Positions 25,914-35,546 of a stretch of DNA of 64,000 bases are shown here, piece by piece. Within the stretch, counting starts at the first letter, position 1. The number at the start of each line of letters is the position of its first letter. The notes beneath the pieces are model-generated. The model saw only the letters and a program-made list of their open reading frames with translations, searched no databases and was not told the origin of the DNA. The stretch is from Oscillospiraceae bacterium (lineage in GTDB: Bacteria; Bacillota; Clostridia; Oscillospirales; Ruminococcaceae), in NCBI GenBank assembly GCA_017550285.1, contig JAFZPP010000040.1, positions 62,001 to 126,000 of the forward strand, in the 5' to 3' direction. The translations under genes and the position numbers were made by a program.

Positions 25914-27680
25914 GTGGACAAGGAAAAATTTGAGATTCTGCGTTATCTCAGCGAGCATCACAATGAAATTACGCAGGCACAGATTGCAGAAGGCACCGGA
26001 AAGGCGCCGGAATCGGTCCGTACGCTGCTGGATGCACTGCTTGCAGAAGCGCTGATCAATGACGCATATCAGCTGACAGAAAAGGGATATGAGGTCATGG
26101 AGCCTTATCGCGTCAAAAATGCGATCATTCTGGCTGCCGGTATGAGCACACGGTTCATTCCGGTCTCCTATGAGCTGCCGAAGGGTCTGATCTCCGTCAA
26201 GGGCGAGGTCATGATCGAGCGGCAGATTCGCCAGCTGAAAGAGGCAGGCGTGCAGGAGATCATCGTCGTTGTCGGCTACATGATGGAAAAGTTTTTCTAT
26301 CTGCGCAGCAAGTATAATGTCAAGCTGGTTGTCAACAACGAATTCGCTACGAAAAATACGCACAGCAGTATCTATGTTGCGCGCGATTTTCTGAGCAATA
26401 CCTATATTCTCTGCTCGGATAACTATTACCCGCAGAATATGTTTCACCAGTATGAATACCGTGCCTTCTACTGCTCGGTATTCCTTGCGGGTACAAGCTA
26501 TGTCGAACGTGCATTCACCTATGACGAAGAAGGTCTGATCTATGATACCAACAAGCCTTCACATGATCAGTGGATCATGTACGGGCATGCGTATTACGAT
26601 CATGCATTTACCGAAAAGTTCCGTCCGCTGCTTGAAAGCTATTTCGGACGGCAGGGCGTCGAGGGCATGTACTGGGAAAATGTCTGGGCGGAGCATGTAA
26701 AGGAAATCCCGATGTGGATTCAGAAATGCGAACCGACAGATATTCTGGAATTCGACAGCATGGATGAATTGCAGGCATTCGATCCGGATTATATCTATAA
26801 CAACAGAGTGCATGTATTTGAAAATATCTGCCGTATCCTCTGCTGCGAGATCACCGATATCTGCGATATGACGATTATCAAGAAGGGGCTGAACAATCAG
26901 TCCTTCAAGTTCAAGGTCAACGGCGAATATTATATCTACCGTCATCCGGGCATCAATGCCTCGGGCGTCATCGACCGCAAAAAGGAGGCTACGAACCTCA
27001 GAGCCGCGAAAAAGCTGAAAATCGACGAGACACTCGTGTATATCGACGAGGAGGAAGGCTGGAAAATCTCAAAATTCGTCACGACGACGGAGATTTTTGA
27101 TTTCGGCAATAAGAAGCATATTGACATGCTGGCGCGGAAGCTGAAAACGCTGCACGATGCCAATATCTCGGTTGGCTTCGGCTTTGAATACGAGAAGGAA
27201 GCCGATCATCTGATCGACATTCTCCGGCTGACGGACGCGCTCGCCTACCGCAGATCAATCGCCGAAAAGGAGGCAATGCTTCCGCTTTTCGAGTTTCTGC
27301 GGAAGGATCAGTGGCAGGTGTCGCTCTGCCACAACGATCTCTATGAGCCGAATCTCCTTGTAGACGGCGACAATCTGCACATCATTGACTGGGAATTCTC
27401 CGGCGATGCGGATATCGGCTATGACATCTGCAAGCTGTTCGCCGTACACAATCCGGATTATCAGGAATATGACTACTGGCTTGAGCAGTATTACGGCAGA
27501 GAAACCACATTTGAGGAAAAGCGGCATCTGATCGCCTGTGCCTCTGTGATCTACTATTACTGGTATATCTGGGGTATTTACGCCGGAAAGAACAATCAGG
27601 ATGTCTCAAACTACATGATGGCATGGTATGACAAAATGAACAGCTTTCGGATCAAGGCACTGGAGATGATCGGAGAATAA
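25914..27680 (+). CDS. Winged-helix / LicC-like cytidylyltransferase / LicA-like choline kinase fusion
   Basis: 588-aa cytoplasmic fusion. Residues 1-65: a winged-helix-like segment (AQIAEGTGKAPESVRTLLDAL). Residues about 68-295: a LicC-type nucleotidyltransferase (ILAAGMSTRF, PKGLI). Residues about 300-585: a choline/ethanolamine-kinase fold with the Brenner motif HNDLYEPN near 472 and IIDWEFSG near 489. The kinase would phosphorylate choline (or a similar alcohol) and the transferase would make the CDP form, the two steps done by separate LicA and LicC in pneumococcus. The GTG start has AAGGAG upstream. The substrate is inferred; ethanolamine or aminoethanol analogues are possible. Confidence 0.88.
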   Translation: MDKEKFEILRYLSEHHNEITQAQIAEGTGKAPESVRTLLDALLAEALINDAYQLTEKGYEVMEPYRVKNAIILAAGMSTRFIPVSYELPKGLISVKGEVMIERQIRQLKEAGVQEIIVVVGYMMEKFFYLRSKYNVKLVVNNEFATKNTHSSIYVARDFLSNTYILCSDNYYPQNMFHQYEYRAFYCSVFLAGTSYVERAFTYDEEGLIYDTNKPSHDQWIMYGHAYYDHAFTEKFRPLLESYFGRQGVEGMYWENVWAEHVKEIPMWIQKCEPTDILEFDSMDELQAFDPDYIYNNRVHVFENICRILCCEITDICDMTIIKKGLNNQSFKFKVNGEYYIYRHPGINASGVIDRKKEATNLRAAKKLKIDETLVYIDEEEGWKISKFVTTTEIFDFGNKKHIDMLARKLKTLHDANISVGFGFEYEKEADHLIDILRLTDALAYRRSIAEKEAMLPLFEFLRKDQWQVSLCHNDLYEPNLLVDGDNLHIIDWEFSGDADIGYDICKLFAVHNPDYQEYDYWLEQYYGRETTFEEKRHLIACASVIYYYWYIWGIYAGKNNQDVSNYMMAWYDKMNSFRIKALEMIGE

Positions 27681-27788
27681 GGCTCTCTGCCGTTCTCTGT
27701 GCTTTCCGTGTCGGATGATATACCGCGCCGCACTGCCCTGCAAAAACAGCGGATGCAGCGCGGATACTATAAAAGAAGGAGGATTCAT

Positions 27789-27881
27789 ATGGAACTTATC
27801 ATCGCAATTGGTATCGGCATCTGGTTCGTATTTATGGGCTGTGTTGCAGCGTACCGCATTATCAAAGACTACAAGGAATAA
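27789..27881 (+). CDS. 30-aa single-span membrane peptide, symporter accessory protein
   Basis: A tiny protein, MELIIAIGIGIWFVFMG... ending KDYKE, almost all of it one membrane helix with a charged C terminus. The ATG at 27789 has a very good AAGGAGG site 5-6 bp upstream. It precedes the sodium:solute symporter gene by 76 bp in the same direction. Very short membrane partners encoded just before SSS and NSS symporters are known; this is probably one. A longer frame from 27699 lacks a ribosome site. Confidence 0.75.
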   Translation: MELIIAIGIGIWFVFMGCVAAYRIIKDYKE

Positions 27882-27957
27882 TCCACAGAAAGACAAAACA
27901 CAGCATCTATGCAGGGTTGGTGTACCCTTCTAAGAAAAAAGGAGGTAAATCTCAAAA

Positions 27958-29550
27958 ATGAACATCTATCTGATCGGTATGATTATTACCATGATCGCAT
28001 ACATCGGTGTCGGCGCGCTTATCAGCCGTAGAGTAAAAAACGCGAACGACTTTTATGTCGCCGGACGGAATGCACCTGCATTTCTGATTACCGGTTCACT
28101 GGTCGCTTCGTTCATCGGCGTCGGTCTGTTTATGGGTGACGTCGGCGAATCCTACAGCGGTTTCTTCGGTCCGATTATGGTCGCGGTCGGCACGCTTTCT
28201 ATCGGCTATATTTTCGGTTCGGTTTTCTTCGGACGCTATCTTCGCCGCAGTCAGGCATTGACCATTCCGCAGTTCTTCGGCAAGCGTTTCGATTCCAAGG
28301 CAATGAAAATGCTCGCAACACTGACGGGCACCTTCATTATGCTGGTCTACAGTCTCTCCTGCGTACAGGGCATCGCAACACTGATGTCCGTCGTAACCGG
28401 ACTTGCATACAATACATGTATTATCCTCTCCGTCATCGCATTTACGCTGATTACGGCATTCTCGGGCGCAAAGGGCGTTCTGATTACAGATACGATCATG
28501 TTTGCGATTTTCTCCGTTGCAACGCTGATCGGCGCAGGCGTCATTGCAATCAAGGCAGGCGGCTGGATGCATACCGTCACGGAAATGGCTAACTATCAGG
28601 CAATTCCCGGTATCCTCGCCGCAGGCGGCAATCCCTCTTACTTCTATCCGACAACGCATGAGAACATGATCTGGGCGGTCGGATACGGTATCGCATGGCT
28701 GGCTGTTCTGGCAATCGCACCGTGGCAGTCGAGCCGCTACCTCATGGCAAAGAATGAGCACGCTGTTATCCGTTCGAGCATTGTGGCATCCGCTGCCGTA
28801 TTCGTCATCGAATTTCTGATGTGCATGGCAGGCGTCTTCACGCAGAAGCTCAATCCGGGCATGGAGACTCCGTCACACGCACTGATCTGGGCGTCGATGA
28901 ACCTGATGCCTGCAATCCTCGGCATCATCGTTCTCTCGGGTGTTCTCGCTTCCGGTATCTCCTCGGCTACGACATTCCTCTCTCTGATCAGCTCGAATAT
29001 CATGAACGATATCATCACTGTCAAAGACGAGAAGAAGAAGGTTCTCTACGGTCGTATCTCCGTTCTGATTATCGGTATTATCATCTGCCTGCTCTGCATC
29101 TTCCAGCCGCCCCAGATTTTCTGGATCACCTATCTCGGCGCAACAATCGTTGCCTGCTCGTGGCTGCCGGTTGCACTCGCCAGCGTATGGAGCAAGCGCG
29201 TGACAAAGGTCGGCGCTTTCTGCGGCATGCTGGTCGGCTTCGTTGTCAGTGCAAGCATGAAGATCGGTGTATCGGTTGCCGGTGTCACGCTGCCGATCTA
29301 CTTCGATCCGTTCTTTGTCGGTCTGTTCTCCGGTATCATTGCAATGATCATCGGCTCCGCGGTCACCAAGGTCACGCCGAAGGAAAAGGAAGAGCGCGAG
29401 GCGCTGTTCCAGATTCCTGCGGATGAAAAGGATGCTGCCGAGGTCAAAAAGACCAAGAATATGGTGCTGCTTTCCATTCCCATGGGCATCATGATCACGG
29501 TTGTCCTCGCGGTATGCTGGGCAATCCCGTATCTGAAGGGTCTCAAATAA
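27958..29550 (+). CDS. Sodium:solute symporter (SSS family)
   Basis: 530-aa LeuT-fold transporter with about 13 membrane helices. Family traits: N-terminal DFYVAGRNAPAF, GxFxGD region near 60, and the SGVLASGISSATTFLSLISSNI segment typical of the sodium site. The start at 27958 follows AAAGGAGG. In its operon with the LicC/LicA fusion it could import choline or a related head-group precursor in place of the LicB transporter; this is inference, since SSS proteins also carry pantothenate, proline and sugars. Confidence 0.9.
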   Translation: MNIYLIGMIITMIAYIGVGALISRRVKNANDFYVAGRNAPAFLITGSLVASFIGVGLFMGDVGESYSGFFGPIMVAVGTLSIGYIFGSVFFGRYLRRSQALTIPQFFGKRFDSKAMKMLATLTGTFIMLVYSLSCVQGIATLMSVVTGLAYNTCIILSVIAFTLITAFSGAKGVLITDTIMFAIFSVATLIGAGVIAIKAGGWMHTVTEMANYQAIPGILAAGGNPSYFYPTTHENMIWAVGYGIAWLAVLAIAPWQSSRYLMAKNEHAVIRSSIVASAAVFVIEFLMCMAGVFTQKLNPGMETPSHALIWASMNLMPAILGIIVLSGVLASGISSATTFLSLISSNIMNDIITVKDEKKKVLYGRISVLIIGIIICLLCIFQPPQIFWITYLGATIVACSWLPVALASVWSKRVTKVGAFCGMLVGFVVSASMKIGVSVAGVTLPIYFDPFFVGLFSGIIAMIIGSAVTKVTPKEKEEREALFQIPADEKDAAEVKKTKNMVLLSIPMGIMITVVLAVCWAIPYLKGLK

Positions 29551-29564
29551 TTCAGAATATGAAA

Positions 29565-29601
29565 ACCGGCTTCGCTTCAGGAAAGCGTAGCCGGTTTTTT
29601 T
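29565..29601 (+). terminator. Terminator after the symporter
   Basis: Stem ACCGGCTTCGCTT / AAGCGTAGCCGGT (13 bp, one mismatch) followed by seven T. Confidence 0.88.
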
Positions 29602-29613
29602 GCGGACAAAAAT

Positions 29614-29648
29614 GCAGATATCCGAAGCTGCTCCGGATATCTGCTTTT
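29614..29648. terminator. Bidirectional terminator, end of the polysaccharide operon
   Basis: Perfect 11-bp stem GCAGATATCCG / CGGATATCTGC with T runs on both strands. It ends the 24-gene minus-strand operon and backs up the symporter terminator. Confidence 0.88.
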
Positions 29649-29655
29649 TCATTTC

Positions 29656-30264
29656 TCAGAATGTGAATGTATTTTCAAGGGTATACCATTTCTGATCCTT
29701 CTCGGAAAGCGTCAGTGCGGTGCCGTCTTTGAGCGAATAGCCTGCGGCGGATGCACTGCCGGGGTATATACCGGTCAGCTCCGGCCACTCGATGCCGATT
29801 GCCGGATCGTTCCATGCAAGACCGCCCTCATCGTTCGGATGCCAGAAATCATCGCACTTGTAGCAGAATTCCGCCGAATCACTCAGCACGAGGAAGCCGT
29901 GCGCAAAGCCCTTCGGAATCAGGAACTGCTTGTTGTTTTCTGCGGTCAGCTCGACGCCGTACCACTTGCCGTAGGTTTTGGAATCCTTTCGCAGATCGAC
30001 ACAGACATCAAATACGCTGCCCTTGATGACGCGGACGAGCTTCGTCTGCGGATACTGCTTCTGGAAATGCAGACCTCTGAGCACACCCTTGACCGAGCCG
30101 GACTGATTATCCTGCACGAAATCAATGTCAATGCCAGCCTCAGCCATATCGCGCTTGCTGTAGGTCTCCATAAAATAGCCGCGGTTATCACCGTGAACTG
30201 CCGGTGTAATCACACAGAGACCTTCGATCCCTCCGACATTCTTTTCCACTGTGATCTGTCCCAT
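29656..30264 (-). CDS. rfbC: dTDP-4-dehydrorhamnose 3,5-epimerase
   Basis: 202-aa cupin epimerase, third step of dTDP-L-rhamnose synthesis. RGYFMETY and the LRGLHFQKQYPQ segment with the catalytic His are present; length is normal. Start MGQITVEK at 30264 overlaps the rfbD stop by one base (TAATG). Last gene of the polysaccharide operon. Confidence 0.95.
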   Translation of the reverse strand: MGQITVEKNVGGIEGLCVITPAVHGDNRGYFMETYSKRDMAEAGIDIDFVQDNQSGSVKGVLRGLHFQKQYPQTKLVRVIKGSVFDVCVDLRKDSKTYGKWYGVELTAENNKQFLIPKGFAHGFLVLSDSAEFCYKCDDFWHPNDEGGLAWNDPAIGIEWPELTGIYPGSASAAGYSLKDGTALTLSEKDQKWYTLENTFTF

Positions 30265-31151
30265 TACGAAATCTCCTTTAAGTATCTGCTGAGTGCATCC
30301 TGCCAAGTCGGAAGCGGTACAAAGCCGTTTTCGGCGAGCTTGGATTTATCCAGACGCGAATTGAACGGTCTGGCAGCCTTGGAAAGCCCGTACTCAGCGG
30401 TTGTCACAGGCGTGACCTTCGTCGTCATATGCGCCTGTCTGTAAATTTCAACCGTGAAATCATACCACGAGATATAGCCGCCCTCGTTTGTCGCATGGTA
30501 ATAGCCGTATTTATCGGTTTCCGCCATATCGACGAGCAGTCTCGCAAGATCAAAGGTGTAGGTCGGCGTACCGATCTGATCGCAGACTACGCGCACTTCA
30601 TCATGCGTCTTGCCGACATTGATCATCGTCTTGATGAAATTCTTGCCGTTGACGCCGAACACCCATGCAATGCGGACAATGAAATACTTGTCAATCGTAC
30701 CGGAAACGGCAAGCTCACCGTCGAGCTTGGACTGTCCGTAGACATTCTGCGGCGCATAGTCCCTGCAATCCGGCTGCCACGGCGCAGTCCCCTGCCCGTC
30801 GAACACATAGTCCGTCGAAATATAGATCATCTTGCAGTCGAGCTTCTTGCAGACGTTTGCAATATTCTGCGTGCCGTCTACGTTGATCGCACGGACCTTC
30901 GGGATATTCTCCGCATCCTCGGCAGCATCGACCGCTGTCCATGCTGCACAGTGAATCACAACATCCGGCTTGATTTCGGAAATCGTGCGCGCAACAGCCT
31001 CCGCATCGATAATATCGAGCCTGACATAGTCGCATTCCGCCGCAGTCTGCTCGAGAATATCGCTGCCGACCGCCGTATAGCCGCGCCGTTTCAGTTCGTT
31101 GACAACATCAAAGCCGAGCTGTCCGCCGACTCCGGTTACAAACGCCTTCAC
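30264..31151 (-). CDS. rfbD: dTDP-4-dehydrorhamnose reductase
   Basis: 295-aa SDR reductase giving dTDP-L-rhamnose. NADPH-binding GVGGQLGFDV at the N terminus, STDYVFDG and YGQSKLDGE (catalytic Tyr-x-x-x-Lys) are all present. Four bases separate it from rfbB and it is coupled to rfbC by a one-base overlap. Confidence 0.95.
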   Translation of the reverse strand: MKAFVTGVGGQLGFDVVNELKRRGYTAVGSDILEQTAAECDYVRLDIIDAEAVARTISEIKPDVVIHCAAWTAVDAAEDAENIPKVRAINVDGTQNIANVCKKLDCKMIYISTDYVFDGQGTAPWQPDCRDYAPQNVYGQSKLDGELAVSGTIDKYFIVRIAWVFGVNGKNFIKTMINVGKTHDEVRVVCDQIGTPTYTFDLARLLVDMAETDKYGYYHATNEGGYISWYDFTVEIYRQAHMTTKVTPVTTAEYGLSKAARPFNSRLDKSKLAENGFVPLPTWQDALSRYLKEIS

Positions 31152-31154
31152 GAT

Positions 31155-32183
31155 TCAGACCTCCGCACGGCTGCCGTACATTTTCTCATAGTAGTTCTGG
31201 TATTCACCGGAAATAATGGTCTCCCACCATTCCTTGTTTTCCAGATACCACTTGATCGTTTTCTTGATGCCGTCTGCGAACTTGGTCTCCGGCAGCCAGC
31301 CGAGCTCGTCGTGAATCTTGGTCGGGTCGATTGCATAGCGCATATCATGACCCTTTCTGTCCTCGACATGTGTAATCAGGGATTCCGGCTTACCGAGCTC
31401 CTTGCAGATCAGCTTGACGATGTCGATGTTCTTCATCTCATTGTGACCGCCGACATTATAGACCTCGCCGACTCTGCCCTTGTGGATGATCAGGTCAATC
31501 GCGCGGCAGTGATCCTCGACATACAGCCAGTCGCGGACATTCAGACCCTCGCCGTAAACCGGCAGCGGCTTGTCATTGAGTGCATTGGCGATCATCAGGG
31601 GAATCAGTTTCTCCGGGAAATGATACGGACCGTAGTTATTTGAGCATCTCGAAATGGAAACCGGCAGACCGTAGGTTCTGTGATATGCCAGCACGAGCAG
31701 ATCGGCGCCTGCCTTGGAGCTGGAATAGGGGCTGCTGGTATGAATCGGGGTTGTCTCGGTGAAGAAGAGGTCGGGTCTGTCGAGCGGCAGATCGCCGTAG
31801 ACCTCATCGGTCGAGACCTGATGATAGCGCTGGATACCGTACTTGCGGCAGGCATCCATGAGCGTAGCCGTACCGATGATATTTGTCTGGAGGAAGATTT
31901 CCGGATTCTCAATCGAACGGTCAACATGCGATTCCGCAGCAAAATTGACAACGATATCCGGCTTCTCCTCCTCGAACAGCTTGTAGACGCCCTCACGGTC
32001 GCAGATATCGAGCTTCACAAAGCGGAAGTTCGGATTCTTCATGACAGGCTCCAGCGTAGACAGATTGCCTGCATAGGTCAGCTTATCCAGACAGATGATA
32101 CGGTAATCCGGATAGGTATTCAGCATGTGGAAAACGAAATTGGCACCGATGAAGCCGGCACCGCCGGTAACGATAATGGTCAT
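31155..32183 (-). CDS. rfbB: dTDP-glucose 4,6-dehydratase
   Basis: 342-aa SDR dehydratase making dTDP-4-keto-6-deoxyglucose. GGAGFIGANF, the STDEVYGD active-site segment and YSSSKAGAD (Tyr-x-x-x-Lys) are intact. Its product is the branch point: RfbC/RfbD lead to rhamnose, while the FdtA/FdtB-like pair at 40.7-42.2 kb leads to a 3-amino sugar, so one dehydratase probably feeds both. Confidence 0.96.
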   Translation of the reverse strand: MTIIVTGGAGFIGANFVFHMLNTYPDYRIICLDKLTYAGNLSTLEPVMKNPNFRFVKLDICDREGVYKLFEEEKPDIVVNFAAESHVDRSIENPEIFLQTNIIGTATLMDACRKYGIQRYHQVSTDEVYGDLPLDRPDLFFTETTPIHTSSPYSSSKAGADLLVLAYHRTYGLPVSISRCSNNYGPYHFPEKLIPLMIANALNDKPLPVYGEGLNVRDWLYVEDHCRAIDLIIHKGRVGEVYNVGGHNEMKNIDIVKLICKELGKPESLITHVEDRKGHDMRYAIDPTKIHDELGWLPETKFADGIKKTIKWYLENKEWWETIISGEYQNYYEKMYGSRAEV

Positions 32184-32195
32184 GACACACTCTCC

Positions 32196-33083
32196 TTAAT
32201 ACTTGATCTTGCCCTCGGCAACCTTTCTCAGATGCATGCCGTAGGGCGATTTGCCGTACTTTTCAGCGGACTGCATCAGCTCTGCATTGTCAATCCAGCC
32301 GTTGATAAACGCAATCTCCTCCGGCGCGGAAATTTCAATGCCCTGACGGTTCTGCACCATCTGCACGAAATTCGTCGCCTCCGCAAGGCTGTCCATTGTG
32401 CCGGTATCGAGCCAAGCAAAGCCGCGTCCGAGCAGCTGTACATCGAGATTCTGCTCATGGAGATACATCTCGTTCAGCGTGGTGATCTCCAGCTCGCCGC
32501 GCGCAGAGGGCTTGACCTGATTTGCCTTTGCGGAAACTCCTGCCGGATAGAAATACAAGCCGGTTACGGCATAATTGCTCTTCGGAACCTTCGGCTTCTC
32601 CTCAATGGAAAGCGCATGTCCCTCCGCATCGAAATCGACAACGCCGAAGCGCTCCGGATCGGGCACATAGTAGCCGAAGACGGTCGCACGCGCATTCTCC
32701 TCGGCATTTTTCAGCGCCGCACGGAGAATGGAGCCGAAGCCGTTGCCGTAGAAAATATTATCGCCGAGCACCATGGCGCAGGCATCATCGCCGATAAACT
32801 CTTCGCCGAGAATAAAAGCCTGTGCGAGTCCGTCCGGCGAAGGCTGAACCTTGTAGCTCAGGTGTATGCCGTACTGCGAGCCGTCACCGAGCAGCCGCTC
32901 AAAATTCGGAAGATCGGTCGGCGTCGAGATAATCAGGATATCCTTGATGCCTGCAAGCATCAGCGTAGACAGCGGATAGTAAACCATGGGCTTATCATAG
33001 ACCGGAAGCAGCTGCTTCGAGGTGACCATGGTCAGCGGATAAAGTCTGGTGCCGGAGCCTCCGGCAAGAATGATGCCTTTCAT
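32196..33083 (-). CDS. rfbA: Glucose-1-phosphate thymidylyltransferase
   Basis: 295-aa nucleotidyltransferase making dTDP-glucose from glucose-1-phosphate. N-terminal signature [11 protein letters not shown] and [12 protein letters not shown] are present, and length is normal. Start MKGIILAGG at 33083, behind AAAGGAG. First of four rfb genes in the order A-B-D-C, 11 bp after the preceding fusion gene. Confidence 0.96.
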   Translation of the reverse strand: MKGIILAGGSGTRLYPLTMVTSKQLLPVYDKPMVYYPLSTLMLAGIKDILIISTPTDLPNFERLLGDGSQYGIHLSYKVQPSPDGLAQAFILGEEFIGDDACAMVLGDNIFYGNGFGSILRAALKNAEENARATVFGYYVPDPERFGVVDFDAEGHALSIEEKPKVPKSNYAVTGLYFYPAGVSAKANQVKPSARGELEITTLNEMYLHEQNLDVQLLGRGFAWLDTGTMDSLAEATNFVQMVQNRQGIEISAPEEIAFINGWIDNAELMQSAEKYGKSPYGMHLRKVAEGKIKY

Positions 33084-33094
33084 AGTAACTCCTT

Positions 33095-34435
33095 TCAAAT
33101 CAATTCAATCATGTTCTGCCGTTTATTAAAGTCTTCGATTACGCCGACAATCGCCTCAGAGATTTCCTCGGAAACATTGCTGTAGTTTCTGCCGGAATCC
33201 ACAGCCTTAGCGAACGCGACGATTTCATAGCGGATGCCTTCGCCGTCGAGCTGATAGAAAAATCGCCTGTTGTCCTCCGGATGTTCATAGCGGATTTCAA
33301 AGTAATCCGTTTTCCACCACGGCGCCGGAACATAGATATAGCCCTTTGTTCCGGTGATAATCAGCTCACCCTCAGCCTTGGCGCCCTTTGCAACCTTGAC
33401 CGTTGCGACACCGGAGCCGTATACAAAGTCGATTTTCGTGAACGCATCAATATTTTCGGATTTATCCTGAAACATCGTATAATAGAGCTTCCTGCGGTAA
33501 TCCGTTCCGAAAATCTGAAAGACCGGAAGCATGGCTGCCGGTGCCCAGCCGCACATGCTGTTCCACTTCTTTGAGAGATCGGTGCCTTCAATCGAGATGC
33601 CGTCGCGCAGACTTGTACAGACCGCATCGACCGAGACAACCCTGCCGATCTTTCCGCCCTTCGCCATGAGAATCAGCCGCTCATACGCCGTGGAATACGC
33701 GGTTTTGATTGCATCCATGAGAATCAGATTCTTCTCCTTTGCCAGCGCAAACAGCTCCTGACACTGTTCACGGGTATAGGCAACCGGTGATTCGCAGAGC
33801 ACATGTTTTCCTGCAAGAAGTGCCTCCTTGCAGTGCTTATAGTGATTCTCCGGCTTGGAGATGATATATACGGCATCAACCCGTTCCAACAGCGCATCAT
33901 ACCGGTCGGTATAATACAGCGTATTGAGCTCGGGTTCGGTGCCCTTCGCAGAGGCATAGACGCCGACGACCTCTACGCCGTTGACAAACTTTGCCTCATT
34001 GATAAACTTCGTTCTGAATACAGTCGAGCCGACGAGTCCGATCCGCAGCTTCCGCTTTTCCGCCCGCACCTCCGAGCTGGAAACGCCCTGCGTTCTGGGA
34101 AGATAGACCACCTTGCAGTATTCATTCAGATAGTCAAAATAGCCTTCCCAGTCCGAGCCGACTGTAAATATATCGACGCCGAGACGGCGGATATCGTCGA
34201 TTTTCTGTCCCTCGTATTCCTCAACGACAATCTCATCCGCAAGACCCGTCGCTTCCACGGCGGCAATGCGCTCCATCAGCGTCTGCTGCAAATTGATCTT
34301 GCCGCGGGTCTTGTCGTAGTCATCCGAGGTAATACCGACAATCAGGTAATCGCCAAGCGCCTTTGCGCGCTCCAGTAACCGGATATGTCCGTAATGAAGC
34401 ATATCATAGGTTCCGTATGTGATAACTTTTACCAA
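33095..34435 (-). CDS. TagD-like cytidylyltransferase fused to a Gfo/Idh/MocA oxidoreductase
   Basis: 446-aa two-domain enzyme. Residues 1-128: glycerol-3-phosphate cytidylyltransferase type domain ([16 protein letters not shown] with HYGH at 14-17; VGSDWEG). Residues about 129-446: a Gfo/Idh/MocA-type NAD(P) oxidoreductase ([11 protein letters not shown] nucleotide-binding start, [10 protein letters not shown] with the usual catalytic-region Glu/Pro pattern). The fusion suggests oxidation or reduction of a sugar or polyol phosphate coupled to CMP activation, as in TarJ/TarI. The substrate is unknown. It lies 27 bp after a class V aminotransferase gene, which may act on the same intermediate. 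Confidence 0.88.
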   Translation of the reverse strand: MVKVITYGTYDMLHYGHIRLLERAKALGDYLIVGITSDDYDKTRGKINLQQTLMERIAAVEATGLADEIVVEEYEGQKIDDIRRLGVDIFTVGSDWEGYFDYLNEYCKVVYLPRTQGVSSSEVRAEKRKLRIGLVGSTVFRTKFINEAKFVNGVEVVGVYASAKGTEPELNTLYYTDRYDALLERVDAVYIISKPENHYKHCKEALLAGKHVLCESPVAYTREQCQELFALAKEKNLILMDAIKTAYSTAYERLILMAKGGKIGRVVSVDAVCTSLRDGISIEGTDLSKKWNSMCGWAPAAMLPVFQIFGTDYRRKLYYTMFQDKSENIDAFTKIDFVYGSGVATVKVAKGAKAEGELIITGTKGYIYVPAPWWKTDYFEIRYEHPEDNRRFFYQLDGEGIRYEIVAFAKAVDSGRNYSNVSEEISEAIVGVIEDFNKRQNMIELI

Positions 34436-34462
34436 TGTAGTATCTCCGTCACATGCAGTTTC

Positions 34463-35536
34463 TTACAGCTTACCCTTCGCCTGCATATCCTTCAGGGCAT
34501 TGATCAGCGTGGTATTGTCATCATGCGTCAGATGTCCGATATGACCGACGCGGAAAACCGTGCTCTTCATATCGCCGCCGTTCGGGCAGATCCAGATGCC
34601 GTAATTGTCCTTGAGCTCCATGAAGATTTCATATGCATCTGCATGGAGCGGGTGCACCGGTGTGACGCCGTTTGCAGGAGATTCGGATACAAATTCAAAC
34701 GGCAGTGCGCTGATCTTGTCACGGAAATCCTTTGCCTGTGCCGCAACACGCGCGATCTCCGCATCCGCGCCGCCTGCGTTCTCGATCTCGCGGAGTCTTG
34801 CATTCATCTGACGCAGGATACCGACAGCCGGTGTAAACGGCGTCTGTCCGCGCTCCATATTTTTCAGAACATCGGCAAGATTGAAGTACATAGACTTCAC
34901 ATTTGCATTGTTCACGCGATCAACTGCACGCGGTGCAAGCACGATCATCGAAACACCCGGAGGGCATGCAAGCACCTTCTGCGAACCGGTAATCATGACA
35001 TCCGCACCGCAGTGTGCCATGTCAAAGGGATCGGCAAGAAATGCGGATACGCAGTCACAGACATAGAACATCTGATTCTTCCGGCAGAATTCACCGAGCA
35101 TTTCGGCATCATACAGTACACCGGTCGATGTCTCGTCGATGTTGACGAGCAGTCCGGTATAGCCCTTGCCGTCATATTCGTACAGACGTTCCTTTGTCAG
35201 CTTCTGACCGTGATTCAGGCGCAGTACATCATGCGGAATTTCATGAATTTCGCAGAGCTCAGTAAAGCGCTGACCGAAGCTGCCGCCGTTGATGACAAGC
35301 ACTTTGTCCGCTGCGGTAAAGCAGTTCATGACAGTCGCCTCCATAGAACCCGTGGAGGAATTTGTCATGAAGGCAACGCGCGACCCCTGCGGCGCCTTTG
35401 CAAATTTCAGCATGAGCTGTTCATTTTCCAGCATCAGCGCAGAAAATTCAGGCGTTCTGAAATACGGTACCTGTTCACCGCCGACTGCACAAACTGCATC
35501 GCTGCACATGACCGGTCCGACTGTAAAATTCAACAT
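34463..35536 (-). CDS. Class V aminotransferase, 2-aminoethylphosphonate-pyruvate transaminase-like
   Basis: 357-aa PLP enzyme of the alanine-glyoxylate / 2-aminoethylphosphonate transaminase group. N-terminal TVGPVM, the [11 protein letters not shown] phosphate-binding segment, [10 protein letters not shown] (Asp for PLP nitrogen) and the Schiff-base Lys in [13 protein letters not shown] are present. If it is an AEP transaminase run in the synthetic direction it would aminate the phosphonoacetaldehyde made by the genes at 19.4-23.7 kb. The neighbouring cytidylyltransferase/oxidoreductase fusion makes a different amino-alcohol product equally possible. Confidence 0.82.
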   Translation of the reverse strand: MLNFTVGPVMCSDAVCAVGGEQVPYFRTPEFSALMLENEQLMLKFAKAPQGSRVAFMTNSSTGSMEATVMNCFTAADKVLVINGGSFGQRFTELCEIHEIPHDVLRLNHGQKLTKERLYEYDGKGYTGLLVNIDETSTGVLYDAEMLGEFCRKNQMFYVCDCVSAFLADPFDMAHCGADVMITGSQKVLACPPGVSMIVLAPRAVDRVNNANVKSMYFNLADVLKNMERGQTPFTPAVGILRQMNARLREIENAGGADAEIARVAAQAKDFRDKISALPFEFVSESPANGVTPVHPLHADAYEIFMELKDNYGIWICPNGGDMKSTVFRVGHIGHLTHDDNTTLINALKDMQAKGKL

Positions 35537-35546
35537 ATGAAAATCC

